Assembly: GCF_900176505.1 (NCBI RefSeq)
Contig: NZ_FWYB01000003.1
Span: forward strand, 62,001-126,000
Direction: 5' to 3'
Length of the DNA stretch: 64,000 nucleotides
Origin: Pedobacter nyackensis
GTDB lineage: Bacteria > Bacteroidota > Bacteroidia > Sphingobacteriales > Sphingobacteriaceae
Within the stretch, counting starts at the first letter, position 1, and each line of letters starts with the position of its first letter. Both the position numbers and the translations under genes were made by a program. A model generated the notes under the pieces. That model was not told where the DNA came from. It was given only the letters and a program-made list of their open reading frames with translations, and did not search any database. This document shows, piece by piece, positions 35,301 through 43,522 of this stretch.

Positions 35301-35555
35301 GACGGCAGTAACAACTCCTTGTACTATTCGAAGGGCGATTACCTGGCTTTTAGAGAGGTGTCATTCGCTTACTTCTTCAAGCCTAAGTTTTTAGGGAAGA
35401 CTTTTATTAAAGGGATTGAACTTACCGCGGGTATTTACAACATCGGTTACTTAACCAAATACGACGGGTTGAGCCCGGAAATTTTTACCGGCAGGGATGA
35501 AGGGAAATATCCCAGACCAAGACAGTATAGCTTCAGCTTAAATATGTCACTATAA
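32322..35555 (+). CDS. SusC/RagA-family TonB-dependent transporter (sialic-acid locus)
   Basis: A 1077-residue outer-membrane protein: signal peptide (LWLIGIFLLFAYSSYAQ), a CarboxypepD-regulatory-like domain (residues about 27-105), a TonB-box-like DELVVIGYG, plug domain with IIVDGIVGTSRNIVDLNPDD and VLKDAASTAIYGARAANG, then the barrel to the final FSLNMSL. It has no STN domain, so control is not by an ECF/anti-sigma route but probably by the FadR-type regulator and the operator upstream. With the SusD partner 16 bases later it should import sialic acid or sialylated glycans. Substrate is inferred from the sialidase, nanA, nanM and nanT genes that follow. Confidence 0.93.
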   Translation: MMNKKNMLWLIGIFLLFAYSSYAQKPVTITGTVTGNGSETLPGVGVKLKGSTTASTTDVNGKYVIQVPDGKGTLVFSYIGYDTKEQAVNGNTVWNVNLLSNVNALDELVVIGYGEQSRTTLTTAVSKISAQEFKNAPGTNPLMQLQGKVAGLSLQMSNGQPGATPQIFIRGGSSTSPEGDTPLIIVDGIVGTSRNIVDLNPDDIESMQVLKDAASTAIYGARAANGIIIVKTKSGRQGATQINFKVSSGVDVQASQYDFASARDYVYTSRKNIMNYNKNNPDFFLTGGRYGMSTGNPRDSKNTLEFLDTYIQNYGQEYVSSLIANEGWETMTDPVTNKKLIFKETNYQDVFFQNALKMQYDLNLSGGNEKATYYFGASHSDQKGIVLGTGYKNYNALFNGTYKLSNKWSLNANVAYSISDNDSPTSYFNSLSRSVLMPFTYRLNYESGLPAPGEGIASFRNRNHEVYYKENNNDIKVYRTTLSLGAKWDILPGLSFAPTAFLNTSEGIENRFEAFNEIVGTRPVSANHNFFKKIQLDGVLTYDKNLTPDHHINAIVGTSYTNDYTYSMSGSGNSAPTDYIPTLNATVATTQRVSTTKVTDVVDSYFTRLTYDFRKKYLFSGSLRYDGSSRFADQHKRGFFAGASAGWNAHMEDFWQPLQPLVSTFKLRSSWGQTGNDALTIGDSQGAYATGYNYMGQVGILNTVLANGNLVWETTSSFDVGADMGLFNNKLTLVLDYYNKTTSDRLFAKPLTATTGFTSITSNYGSIRNQGFELELAFNPVKNQNFSWNTAFNFSFNRGTALELPQNGEYKNRIGGNYVFDPATQTYMKVGGVAENEPYGQRWAYKSLGVYATDADAANAPYDQETGGRQKFGGDAIWADLDNNGRIDNNDMIFMGLIRPDKTGGMVNTFNYKGLSMRVVLDYAFGHVIDNNFRAKTNGSARNNNMMLKDALGPDAWKEQGDVATIPRYTVQSDVDYNFRNHLRFSNSIGNDADGSNNSLYYSKGDYLAFREVSFAYFFKPKFLGKTFIKGIELTAGIYNIGYLTKYDGLSPEIFTGRDEGKYPRPRQYSFSLNMSL

Positions 35556-35571
35556 TTTAAAGCGCATAAAC

Positions 35572-37014
35572 ATGAATACATATATAAAAACCATTTCGCT
35601 GATCGCAATTGTATTTTTCACAGGGGGCTGTAAAAAAGTGCTCGATGTGAAGCCTGTTTCGAGTATAACCAGTGCCAGTTATTGGAAGTCTGAAGGTGAT
35701 GTTACCGGTTATTTAACCGGGATATACACAGATTTCAGAGCTTCTGTTAATACAACTTTTTACATGGAAGACAGGGGCGATACTTTTAGTCCTGGCCTGG
35801 AATCTGGCTTGTCTAGTGCATGGCAACATAACCTGACTTCCTCAAACGCACCCAACTGGATCAATTATTATAACTTGATTCACCATTGCAATCTGGTAAT
35901 CAAATATGGTAACATCATTTCATTTTCAAATGGCAATAATAGAAACAGGGCATTGGCTGAAGCTCATTTCATCAGGGCATTTACTTACTTCTGGTTGTTG
36001 CGCTCCTGGGGTGATGTGCCAATCGTACTGGAGCCTACAGAAAGTGACGATGTTGTACTTCCTTCCAGAGCACCACAAACGCAGGTGATGGACCAGATCC
36101 TGAATGATGTGAACCTGGCGATAACCTTATTCCCTGAAGCCGGCTTTGTAAATAAAAGCCGGGCATCGAAACCAGCAGCTTATGCCTTAAAAACGGATGC
36201 GCTGTTGTGGAAGGCTAAAGTGTTGGGCGGAGGTGATGCGGCACTTAATGAAGCGGTTACGGCGGCTGATCAGGCTATGGCAAGTGTTTCATTGGACCCT
36301 GTTTTTGCAAACATATTTTCGACCACCACTAAAAACGGGCCGGAGATTATATTTTCGCTGTTCTTTAAGAAGGATGAGAAATCTGATCATTACGGCAGTA
36401 CGCTTAAACCAAGGGATTTGTTTGTTTTGGATGCTACGAACGTGAATGACATTGCTTTTTCCAGGACCGGTGCAAGGAGTGCTTATGCGCCAAGTGCAAA
36501 GTTCAGGGCCTTATTTACCAATGCCGCTGATGTGCGTAAAGCGGGTTCTTATATTGTCGCTGCTGCTGCTAACGGAAGTACCATCGGTATTTTTGACAAT
36601 AAGTTTAGGGGAACCGCGATCGCTGGTGATGACAGGTATTGGGAAAACGATATTATTGTTTACAGGCTGGCCGAAATCATATTGTTTAAGGCTGAAGCGC
36701 TGGCGGCATTAAATCGGGTGCCGGAGGCAATTAATGAACTGAACAAGGTTAGAAACCGCGCCAAGATTGGCGACTACCCGGGATCTATAACAAAGCTTGC
36801 TGTAGAAACTGAGATTCTGGACGAGCGTTTCCGGGAGCTTTATCTGGAACTTAAAAGATGGCCTGATTTGATCCGTTTTCACAAAGCAGGAACGATAAAC
36901 ATTTATAATGAAGTACCTAATTTAGGTGCTAAAGGGAACATGCCGCTCTTTTTTCCGATTCCGAGAACACAAATAGATCTGAATCCTAATTTAATTCAAA
37001 CGCTGGGCTATTAA
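35572..37014 (+). CDS. SusD/RagB-family surface glycan-binding lipoprotein (sialic-acid locus)
   Basis: A 480-residue lipoprotein: signal peptide with lipobox TGGC (Cys about residue 20), then the SusD fold. Helical repeat segments such as ALAEAHFIRAFTYFWLLRSW and the C-terminal EILDERFRELYLELKRWPDL are typical. SusD caps its SusC barrel and binds the incoming substrate. It lies 16 bases after susC and two before the first sialidase, so it belongs to the same operon. Confidence 0.93.
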   Translation: MNTYIKTISLIAIVFFTGGCKKVLDVKPVSSITSASYWKSEGDVTGYLTGIYTDFRASVNTTFYMEDRGDTFSPGLESGLSSAWQHNLTSSNAPNWINYYNLIHHCNLVIKYGNIISFSNGNNRNRALAEAHFIRAFTYFWLLRSWGDVPIVLEPTESDDVVLPSRAPQTQVMDQILNDVNLAITLFPEAGFVNKSRASKPAAYALKTDALLWKAKVLGGGDAALNEAVTAADQAMASVSLDPVFANIFSTTTKNGPEIIFSLFFKKDEKSDHYGSTLKPRDLFVLDATNVNDIAFSRTGARSAYAPSAKFRALFTNAADVRKAGSYIVAAAANGSTIGIFDNKFRGTAIAGDDRYWENDIIVYRLAEIILFKAEALAALNRVPEAINELNKVRNRAKIGDYPGSITKLAVETEILDERFRELYLELKRWPDLIRFHKAGTINIYNEVPNLGAKGNMPLFFPIPRTQIDLNPNLIQTLGY

Positions 37015-37016
37015 TT

Positions 37017-38225
37017 ATGAAGAATATATTAAATCTAAAAAATGCTATGATCAGACCTGTTAGCAGCAGCAAATACCTGGTTGCGATGATCATGTTGTTA
37101 AGTTGTGCCGGTATATCGTGTGGTAAGCTGGAACTTGGTGGTGGTGGAACAACAACTTCGCCTAATGCTCCTGGCGGTGCTACCGGTAAGCAATTCAATT
37201 ATATTTTTAAAGAAAAAACAAATGGCTTTGCTGTATTCAGGATTCCTGCTATTGCAAAAAGCAAAAACGGAACGTTATTGGCCTTCGCTGAAGCACGTAA
37301 ACTGGCTTCGGCTGGGGATAGCGGCGATATAGACCTGGTTTTGAGACGTTCGTTGGATAACGGGAAAACATGGGAAGAGCTGATCACCGTGTGGAATGAT
37401 GGTGCAAATACCTGCGGTAATCCGGTACCAATTGTTGACGAGGAAACGGGGGTAATTCACCTGCTGATGAATTGGAACAATGGGGAGGATACTTATGGCG
37501 AAATTAATAACATGACATCAATTGATACCAGAAGGGTGTATTATACGCAGTCGGCTGATGATGGTAAGACCTGGAAAACCCCGGTTGAAATTACATCATC
37601 AGTGAAGAATAGCAATTGGAGATGGCACGGTACCGGCCCTTGTCATGGTATTCAGATTTCTGAGGGCACATTTAAAGGAAGATTAGTAGTGCCTTGTTAC
37701 TATTACGATGGTACAAATGGTAAAACCTATTCTAATACTGTTGTTTCTGATGATCATGGTCTGACCTGGAAATTGGCGGGAATTACGCCTCAGGATCAGG
37801 GTGGGGAATGTGCCGTAACGGAATTGTCGGGCGCTAAGCTGATGCTGAACATCAGAACAAATGCGACAAACAGATTGGTAACGACCAGTATTGATGGTGG
37901 AAATACCTGGGGAAATCTAAGTACAGATTTTTCATTACTCGATCCGCAATGTCAGGGTAGCTTATTGTCGTACAAGAACAATAGTGTAGTGAACCTGTTT
38001 TTTGCCAATGCAGCAAGTGCCGAGCGGGTAAACATGACGGTAAAACAGAGCCTTAACGAGGGTAGTACCTGGGCGAAAGTATTTACAGTACATACCGGGC
38101 CATCAGCTTATTCGGACCTGGTAAAAATTTCGGATCAGGAGATCGCTATTTTATATGAAGGTGGTATTGGCAGACCATATGAGGGGATTTCTTTCGAGAT
38201 TATTAAAATTTCAGATTTTAAATAA
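37017..38225 (+). CDS. Exo-sialidase, lipoprotein (GH33-like), first of two
   Basis: A 402-residue BNR-repeat enzyme. The N-terminus is a hydrophobic signal with candidate lipobox cysteines at LLSCAG and GISC, then a Gly/Thr-rich linker. The sialidase FRIP motif is at about residues 74-77 with AFAEAR beyond it, and five Asp-box copies appear (SLDNGKTW, SADDGKTW, SDDHGLTW, SIDGGNTW and the looser SLNEGSTW). MLNIRTN carries another triad arginine and AILYEGG lies near the catalytic Tyr position. It should cleave terminal sialic acid at the cell surface. No extra N-terminal binding domain, unlike the next gene. Confidence 0.88.
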   Translation: MKNILNLKNAMIRPVSSSKYLVAMIMLLSCAGISCGKLELGGGGTTTSPNAPGGATGKQFNYIFKEKTNGFAVFRIPAIAKSKNGTLLAFAEARKLASAGDSGDIDLVLRRSLDNGKTWEELITVWNDGANTCGNPVPIVDEETGVIHLLMNWNNGEDTYGEINNMTSIDTRRVYYTQSADDGKTWKTPVEITSSVKNSNWRWHGTGPCHGIQISEGTFKGRLVVPCYYYDGTNGKTYSNTVVSDDHGLTWKLAGITPQDQGGECAVTELSGAKLMLNIRTNATNRLVTTSIDGGNTWGNLSTDFSLLDPQCQGSLLSYKNNSVVNLFFANAASAERVNMTVKQSLNEGSTWAKVFTVHTGPSAYSDLVKISDQEIAILYEGGIGRPYEGISFEIIKISDFK

Positions 38226-38228
38226 GGG

Positions 38229-39878
38229 ATGATGAAAGGATTTTTAACTGCGCTGCTCCTATTGTTGTCGGCCGGGATTTATGCCCAAAAGCGAGTGTTG
38301 CAGGATAGGCTTCAGGTGCCGGTATTAAAAGGCAAGCAGATTAACCCGGTGCTCAGACTTAAAGTTATTCCCTCGGGTACTGATGTTCCCGTTTTTGTAA
38401 AAAGCATTGCTTTAAGTGCTGCGGGGACAACGCAGCTGTCGGACATCAAGCGTGTTTATGTTTATCATGCGGTAAAGGACTCTACATTTGGTCATTTCGG
38501 CAATTTGAACAACGCAGTTTTGGTTGGAGCGCTATCTGCTCCTTTCGGCAGCAATCAGCTGATTGAAATTAACCAGTCGCTGGGCACAGGTACCAAATAC
38601 CTCTGGATTGCTGTAGAGCTTAATGAAAAAGCCGATTTATTGAACAGGATAGCTTTAAAAGCTACTGCTGTTGCGTTTGACAATGGTAAGGTTAATTTAC
38701 CGGCATCAAAAATGGATGCCAACAGAATTGGAATTGCCCTTAGGACGCATAAACAGGATGGGGTACACACCCACAGGATTCCGGGACTGGCAACAGCAAA
38801 AGATGGTAGTTTACTGGCAGTTTATGATGCGCGCAGGGATACGGGAAGAGATTTACAGGGGAATATAGATATCGGTGTATCGCGTAGTCTGGATAAGGGA
38901 AAAACCTGGCTTCCGATGGAGATTGCCATGGATATGGGTACCTGGGGTGGTTTGCCGGAGAAGTTTAATGGCGTATCGGATGCTAGTATATTGGTGGATA
39001 AAAACAGTGGAACCATATTTATTGCCGGACTCTGGATGTATGGGGTGATTAATGAGGATGGTAAATGGCTGGAAGGTCTCAATGAAGGAAGTAAAGACTG
39101 GAATCACCAGTGGAAAACCAGGGGCTCGCAACCGGGCTTCGGCGTAAAACAAACTTCGCAGTTCCTTATTGTGAAAAGTGAAGACCATGGAAAGAGCTGG
39201 AGCGAACCGGTAAACCTGACCAGGATGTGTAAGAAAGAAGAATGGTGGCTTTGGGCACCGGCACCCGGACAAGGTATCACCTTAAAAGATGGAACGCTGG
39301 TGTTTCCTACTCAGGGAAGAGATGGTACGGGAAAAGCTTTTTCGAACATCACCTATAGTAAAGATGGCGGCAAGACCTGGATCGTCACAAACCCGGCTAC
39401 GGAAGAATCGACCACAGAAAATATGGCGGTAGAGGTGTCTGATGGTACGGTGATGCTGAACATGCGCTCGAATGCCAATACAAAAGATACGGGCAGTACT
39501 AACGGACGCGCCGTATCGGTTACAAAAGACCTGGGTAAAAACTGGAAAATCCATTCGAGTAACCATGGCGGACTAATCGAGCCAACCTGCATGGCGAGCA
39601 TCATCAGACATGATTTTTCGCAGCAAGGGAAAAAAAGATCGGTATTGCTGTTCTCGAATCCGGACTCGAAGGTACTTCGCCACAGGATGACGATTAAAGT
39701 AAGTGATGATGATGGGTTGACCTGGTCGAAGGATAGGAAAATCATGCTCGATGAAATGAAAAGCAGGGGATACTCTTGCTTAACGAGTATCGATGAAAAT
39801 ACGATTGGGATTGTGTACGAAAGTAGTCAGGCCGACCTGGTGTTTCAAACGATAAAACTAACTGAATTACTGAAATAA
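38229..39878 (+). CDS. nanH: Exo-sialidase with N-terminal BNR-associated domain (NanH-like), second of two
   Basis: A 549-residue exported sialidase (signal peptide MMKGFLTALLLLLSAGIYAQ). Residues about 20-175 form a beta-rich domain typical of Bacteroidota sialidases (BNR-associated N-terminal domain). The catalytic propeller starts at THRIPGLATAKDGSLLAVYD and has SLDKGKTW, SEDHGKSW, SKDGGKTW, SDDDGLTW plus the degenerate TKDLGKNW. MLNMRSN and IGIVYESS supply later active-site positions. It is three bases after the first sialidase, so the two are co-expressed; the second has a plain signal peptide and is probably periplasmic or secreted. Confidence 0.9.
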   Translation: MMKGFLTALLLLLSAGIYAQKRVLQDRLQVPVLKGKQINPVLRLKVIPSGTDVPVFVKSIALSAAGTTQLSDIKRVYVYHAVKDSTFGHFGNLNNAVLVGALSAPFGSNQLIEINQSLGTGTKYLWIAVELNEKADLLNRIALKATAVAFDNGKVNLPASKMDANRIGIALRTHKQDGVHTHRIPGLATAKDGSLLAVYDARRDTGRDLQGNIDIGVSRSLDKGKTWLPMEIAMDMGTWGGLPEKFNGVSDASILVDKNSGTIFIAGLWMYGVINEDGKWLEGLNEGSKDWNHQWKTRGSQPGFGVKQTSQFLIVKSEDHGKSWSEPVNLTRMCKKEEWWLWAPAPGQGITLKDGTLVFPTQGRDGTGKAFSNITYSKDGGKTWIVTNPATEESTTENMAVEVSDGTVMLNMRSNANTKDTGSTNGRAVSVTKDLGKNWKIHSSNHGGLIEPTCMASIIRHDFSQQGKKRSVLLFSNPDSKVLRHRMTIKVSDDDGLTWSKDRKIMLDEMKSRGYSCLTSIDENTIGIVYESSQADLVFQTIKLTELLK

Positions 39879-39890
39879 TTAAGGTGGTGG

Positions 39891-39903
39891 AACCATCACA
39901 TGA
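39891..39903 (+). repeat. Short repeat before nanA, copy 1
   Basis: AACCATCACATGA in the 77-base gap between the second sialidase and nanA. It recurs with one change in the gap after nanA. It overlaps a small hairpin (39884-39899, GTGGTG/CATCAC with one G-T pair). Function unknown. Confidence 0.35.
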
Positions 39904-39955
39904 TAGCTTCATCGCTTTAAAAAACGAATTATATAACTAAAGAAATTTAAACAAA

Positions 39956-40888
39956 ATGGATAAAATTAAGGGATTGGTTGCGGCAGTTTTTGCTGCTTAT
40001 CACGAAGATGGGACAATAAATACAGCTATCATACCTGAATTGGTAGAGAAAATGATTGCCGACGGTTTGTCGGGGGTGTTTATTTGTGGTACAAACGGAG
40101 AAGGACCTAATTTGACCATGGAAGAGAGAATGGCCATTGCTGAAGCTTATGTACGTGAGGCAAAACAAAGAATAAAAGTTTTGATCCATGTGGGACATAC
40201 CTCTATAGCGGAATCGCGTAAACTCGCGGCGCATGCACAGGAAATTGGTGCTGATGCGATCTCTTCTGTTGCTGCATTTTATTTTAAGCCTTCTGGCGTT
40301 AAAAATCTGGTAGACAGTATAGCGGAAATTGCTGCCGCAGCTCCGGAATTGCCTTTTTATTATTACCACATCCCTACCTTAACGGGAATTGCGATGGATA
40401 TGGTTGAGTTTCTGGAAATCGCAGAAACCAAAATACCCAATCTTGCAGGGATCAAATACACTGCATCTACGTTACATGAATATCAGAGTTGTCTGAATTA
40501 TAAGAATGGAAAGTTCGATATGCTGTTTGGATATGACGAAATGTTGCTCAGTGCATTGTCTGTTGGCGCTCAGGGCGCGATAGGCAGTACCTATACTTTT
40601 GCGGCTCCTTTGTATTTGAAAGTGATGTCGCTTTATGAGAACAATGAGCATGAAAGGGCAAGAGTAATGCAGTTGCATGCTGTAAATATGGTACGCTGCC
40701 TGGTTAAATTCCCTCCTATTCCGGCACAGAGAGCAATTATGAAGTCGGAAGGAATAGAATTGGGAACATGCAGACTTCCGCTGGTGGCTTTGGATGTGGA
40801 ACAGGAAAAAGCTTTGCACAGTTCGTTAACAGCGGTAGGATTTTTTAGCATACTGAAAGATGTAACCCTGCTACAGGAGACAAAATAA
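39956..40888 (+). CDS. nanA: N-acetylneuraminate lyase
   Basis: A 310-residue TIM-barrel aldolase of the DapA/NanA family. GLVAAVFAAYHEDGTINTAI is the usual NanA start, GTNGEGPNLTMEER the phosphate-loop-like region, YYYHIP at residues 135-140 holds the catalytic Tyr, and GIKYTAS the Schiff-base Lys at residue 167. It splits N-acetylneuraminate into ManNAc and pyruvate in the cytoplasm. No signal peptide. Gaps of 77 and 42 bases on either side are larger than elsewhere in the operon and share a 13-base repeat. Confidence 0.93.
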   Translation: MDKIKGLVAAVFAAYHEDGTINTAIIPELVEKMIADGLSGVFICGTNGEGPNLTMEERMAIAEAYVREAKQRIKVLIHVGHTSIAESRKLAAHAQEIGADAISSVAAFYFKPSGVKNLVDSIAEIAAAAPELPFYYYHIPTLTGIAMDMVEFLEIAETKIPNLAGIKYTASTLHEYQSCLNYKNGKFDMLFGYDEMLLSALSVGAQGAIGSTYTFAAPLYLKVMSLYENNEHERARVMQLHAVNMVRCLVKFPPIPAQRAIMKSEGIELGTCRLPLVALDVEQEKALHSSLTAVGFFSILKDVTLLQETK

Positions 40889-40901
40889 ACCTAACCGGGG
40901 A

Positions 40902-40914
40902 AACCATAACATGA
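40902..40914 (+). repeat. Short repeat after nanA, copy 2
   Basis: AACCATAACATGA, 12 of 13 bases as in copy 1 at 39891-39903, in the 42-base gap between nanA and the PKD/LamG gene. Could be an operator, an RNA-processing site or chance. Confidence 0.3.
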
Positions 40915-40930
40915 CCAAATATAAACTCAT

Positions 40931-42442
40931 ATGATAACGAATAGACTTTTAATTTTTTGCCTGATGGTGACGTCTGTTTACTGGATGTCCTGCAAAAAGA
41001 ATGAGCTTCAGGAGCTGAAAGCCGATTTTAGTGCCTCTACTCAGGAAGTAAAGGCTGGTGCTGAGGTTGTTTTTACAGATGTTTCTGAAGGACAGCCAGC
41101 CAGCTGGAACTGGGTTTTTGAAGGCGGAATTCCAGAAACCTCTAACTTATCTACGCCAACGGTAAGGTATGATAAACCGGGTACTTATGCGGTTACCCTG
41201 GTGCTGAAAAATGGTAGCCAGGAATCGGTTGGTACAAAAGAAGGTTTTATAACTGTTGGGTACAATGATGTTAATCCGGACTTCGAAGCCAGTATAATTT
41301 CTGCGCTGGAAGGTGAAACGATTAAGTTTACAGATAAGACAACAGGATTACCGCAAACATGGAACTGGGAATTTAGGTCGAAGGACGGAGCCACAGTGCT
41401 TACGGCTACTCAACAGAACCCTGAGGTTAAGTTTATGGTGCCGGGTATTTATACCGCTAAATTGGTGGCCTCGAACCCTAAGTCTTCCAAAGAAATCGTT
41501 AAAACCGACTACTTAACCATTATCGATAAATTCTCGGTAATCGCAGAATTTGAATCGGAAGCTACGGCGACTTATGGAGGTGGACAAATTCAGTTTACTG
41601 ATAAATCGATCGGAAATGCAACCAGCTGGGCCTGGACATTTGAAGGGGCTACTCAAACAAGTTCGAACGCACAGAATCCTAAGGTTACGTACCCCACTGC
41701 AGGAAGATTTAAAGTTAAATTAGTAGCTTCTAATCCGGTGAAGTCTTCGACGATAGAAAAGGAAAGTTATGTTTTGGTGGTGCCATCAAGTGGCTTGTCT
41801 GCATTTTTCCCGTTCAATGGTAACGTGAAAGATGTTGGGCCAAGTGGAACAATAGGCACAGTTACCGGAACCATCGCTTTTACTGCTGCGGATAGAAAAT
41901 CGGTAACCAGTAACGTAGCTGAATTTAATGGGGCGAGTTACATTGTGGTGAATGACCATGCGGCATATAATTTTGGAAAGGGAGATTATTCTGTTGCTAC
42001 CTGGATAAAAACAAACCGTACCAACCGGATGCTGATCTGGATGGAAAGTGGGGGCCTTGGCAGTAAAGATAATCAGACCTGGCTTCGCCTTGGCGCGAAT
42101 ACGACCACACAGTTGATAGGTTTTGCAACTGAAGATGCTGTCAGTGGTTCGTTCCTGGGAATGAGCGAGGCAGAAAAAGGTAAAATGTACGATAACGTAT
42201 GGCATCATGTGGTATGCGTAAGACAGGGGTTGGTTACAAGGGTATATGTTGATGGTGTTAAAGCCAAAGAGGTGACCTCGACCAATGGAATTAAAGAAGT
42301 ATCCAACACTGGCAACTTTAAAATAGGTGCCCAGGAAGGAGCGACTAGCTTCTCAAATTATTTTAACGGTCAGTTAGACGACATGATTATATATAAGAAG
42401 GCATTATCACAGGCAGAAATTACAGCATTATTTAACCTATAA
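40931..42442 (+). CDS. Surface lipoprotein with three PKD domains and a LamG-like lectin domain
   Basis: A 503-residue protein with a lipoprotein signal (VYWMSCKKNE, Cys near residue 21). Three PKD-type repeats follow, each with a W-x-W-x-F/E pattern (SWNWVFEGG, TWNWEFRSKD, SWAWTFEGA) and an ending like GTYAVTLVLKNGSQE, at residues about 30-115, 120-200 and 205-285. Residues about 290-503 are a LamG/concanavalin-like domain (YSVATWIKTNRTNRMLIWME, DNVWHHVVCVRQGLVTRVYV, GQLDDMIIYKKALSQAEITA). No catalytic motif is visible. It probably binds sialylated glycan at the surface, in the place where other polysaccharide-utilisation loci have SusE/SusF-type binders. Confidence 0.8.
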   Translation: MITNRLLIFCLMVTSVYWMSCKKNELQELKADFSASTQEVKAGAEVVFTDVSEGQPASWNWVFEGGIPETSNLSTPTVRYDKPGTYAVTLVLKNGSQESVGTKEGFITVGYNDVNPDFEASIISALEGETIKFTDKTTGLPQTWNWEFRSKDGATVLTATQQNPEVKFMVPGIYTAKLVASNPKSSKEIVKTDYLTIIDKFSVIAEFESEATATYGGGQIQFTDKSIGNATSWAWTFEGATQTSSNAQNPKVTYPTAGRFKVKLVASNPVKSSTIEKESYVLVVPSSGLSAFFPFNGNVKDVGPSGTIGTVTGTIAFTAADRKSVTSNVAEFNGASYIVVNDHAAYNFGKGDYSVATWIKTNRTNRMLIWMESGGLGSKDNQTWLRLGANTTTQLIGFATEDAVSGSFLGMSEAEKGKMYDNVWHHVVCVRQGLVTRVYVDGVKAKEVTSTNGIKEVSNTGNFKIGAQEGATSFSNYFNGQLDDMIIYKKALSQAEITALFNL

Positions 42443-43515
42443 TGGACAAAAGCGCATTAACTAAAATATCTATAATCATTATGCTAAGTACAATTACTGC
42501 AGCTTGCAGTCAAAAAATGCCTGCAACATATAGCTGGAGTCAGCTTCCTGTAGTTCCTGATCCTGTTGGCTTTGCCGGTTCGTATTCGGGTATAAGTAAT
42601 GGGGCGCTGATTGTAGCTGGAGGAGCAAATTTTCCGGATGGCGGTGCACCCTGGACGGGTTCAACCAAGGTATGGCATGATGATGTTTTTGTACTGGAAA
42701 AGGCGCATGGAAAATGGTTGCGGGCAGGGAAACTGCCTGCCCCTTTGGGCTACGGCGTTTCGTTGAGCTGGAAGGATGCTTTGGTGTGCATTGGAGGGAG
42801 TAATGTTTCCGGACACTACGCAGATGCCTTTATGTTGCGATATAAAGACCAGAACATGCAGGTAGAAAAACTGCCTGATTTGCCGGCTCCATTGGCAAAC
42901 TCCTGTGGTGTTCTTATTGGTGATGTGGTTTACATTGCTGGTGGACAAAAAAATGCGGGTGACCTCGTGGCTTCAGATAATTTCTGGTCATTGGATTTGT
43001 CGGCACCTGAAAAAGGCTGGCAGATTTTGCCCGCATGGCCTGGCTTACCCAGGATGCTTGCGGTAGCTGGTACTGCTAAAGGTGCTTTTTATCTGTTTAG
43101 TGGCGTAGCACTTAAAGCGGGAAAAAGGGAATATCTGAAGGATGCTTTTAAATATGAGCTGGGTAAGGGATGGCAAAAGATTAGTGATTTGCCGGCTCCG
43201 GTGGTTGCGGCACCTTCACCGGCTTATAGTCCTGACAATACAAATCTGCAGATATTTGGTGGTGATGATGGAGCCCTTGCTGCCAGGGCTGCGGAGTTGA
43301 AAGGGAATCATCCCGGATTTTCAAAAGCTATTCTGAATTATAGTGTGATTGCAGACCGCTGGACAGTAGCCGGGCAGATTGAACCCACAGCACCCGTTAC
43401 TACGCCATTGGTGGTGTGGAACGGGCAAGTCGTGTTGCCTGGGGGGGAAGTAAGACCTGCTACCAGGACGCCAAATGTATTGATTGTTAGTGTAGAAGAG
43501 ACCAAAACCAAATAA
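42442..43515 (+). CDS. nanM: N-acetylneuraminate epimerase/mutarotase (NanM-like kelch protein)
   Basis: A 357-residue exported protein with lipobox-like ITAACS (Cys near residue 22) and kelch-type repeats (ALIVAGGANFPDGG, ALVCIGGSNVSG, VVYIAGGQKNAGD, QVVLPGGEVRPA). This is the cyclically permuted mutarotase family; NanM speeds conversion of alpha-Neu5Ac, released by sialidases, into the beta form that transporters and lyase meet. The ATG overlaps the preceding stop by one base, and the transporter gene starts seven bases after its stop. Confidence 0.88.
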   Translation: MDKSALTKISIIIMLSTITAACSQKMPATYSWSQLPVVPDPVGFAGSYSGISNGALIVAGGANFPDGGAPWTGSTKVWHDDVFVLEKAHGKWLRAGKLPAPLGYGVSLSWKDALVCIGGSNVSGHYADAFMLRYKDQNMQVEKLPDLPAPLANSCGVLIGDVVYIAGGQKNAGDLVASDNFWSLDLSAPEKGWQILPAWPGLPRMLAVAGTAKGAFYLFSGVALKAGKREYLKDAFKYELGKGWQKISDLPAPVVAAPSPAYSPDNTNLQIFGGDDGALAARAAELKGNHPGFSKAILNYSVIADRWTVAGQIEPTAPVTTPLVVWNGQVVLPGGEVRPATRTPNVLIVSVEETKTK

Positions 43516-43522
43516 GAGTTTT

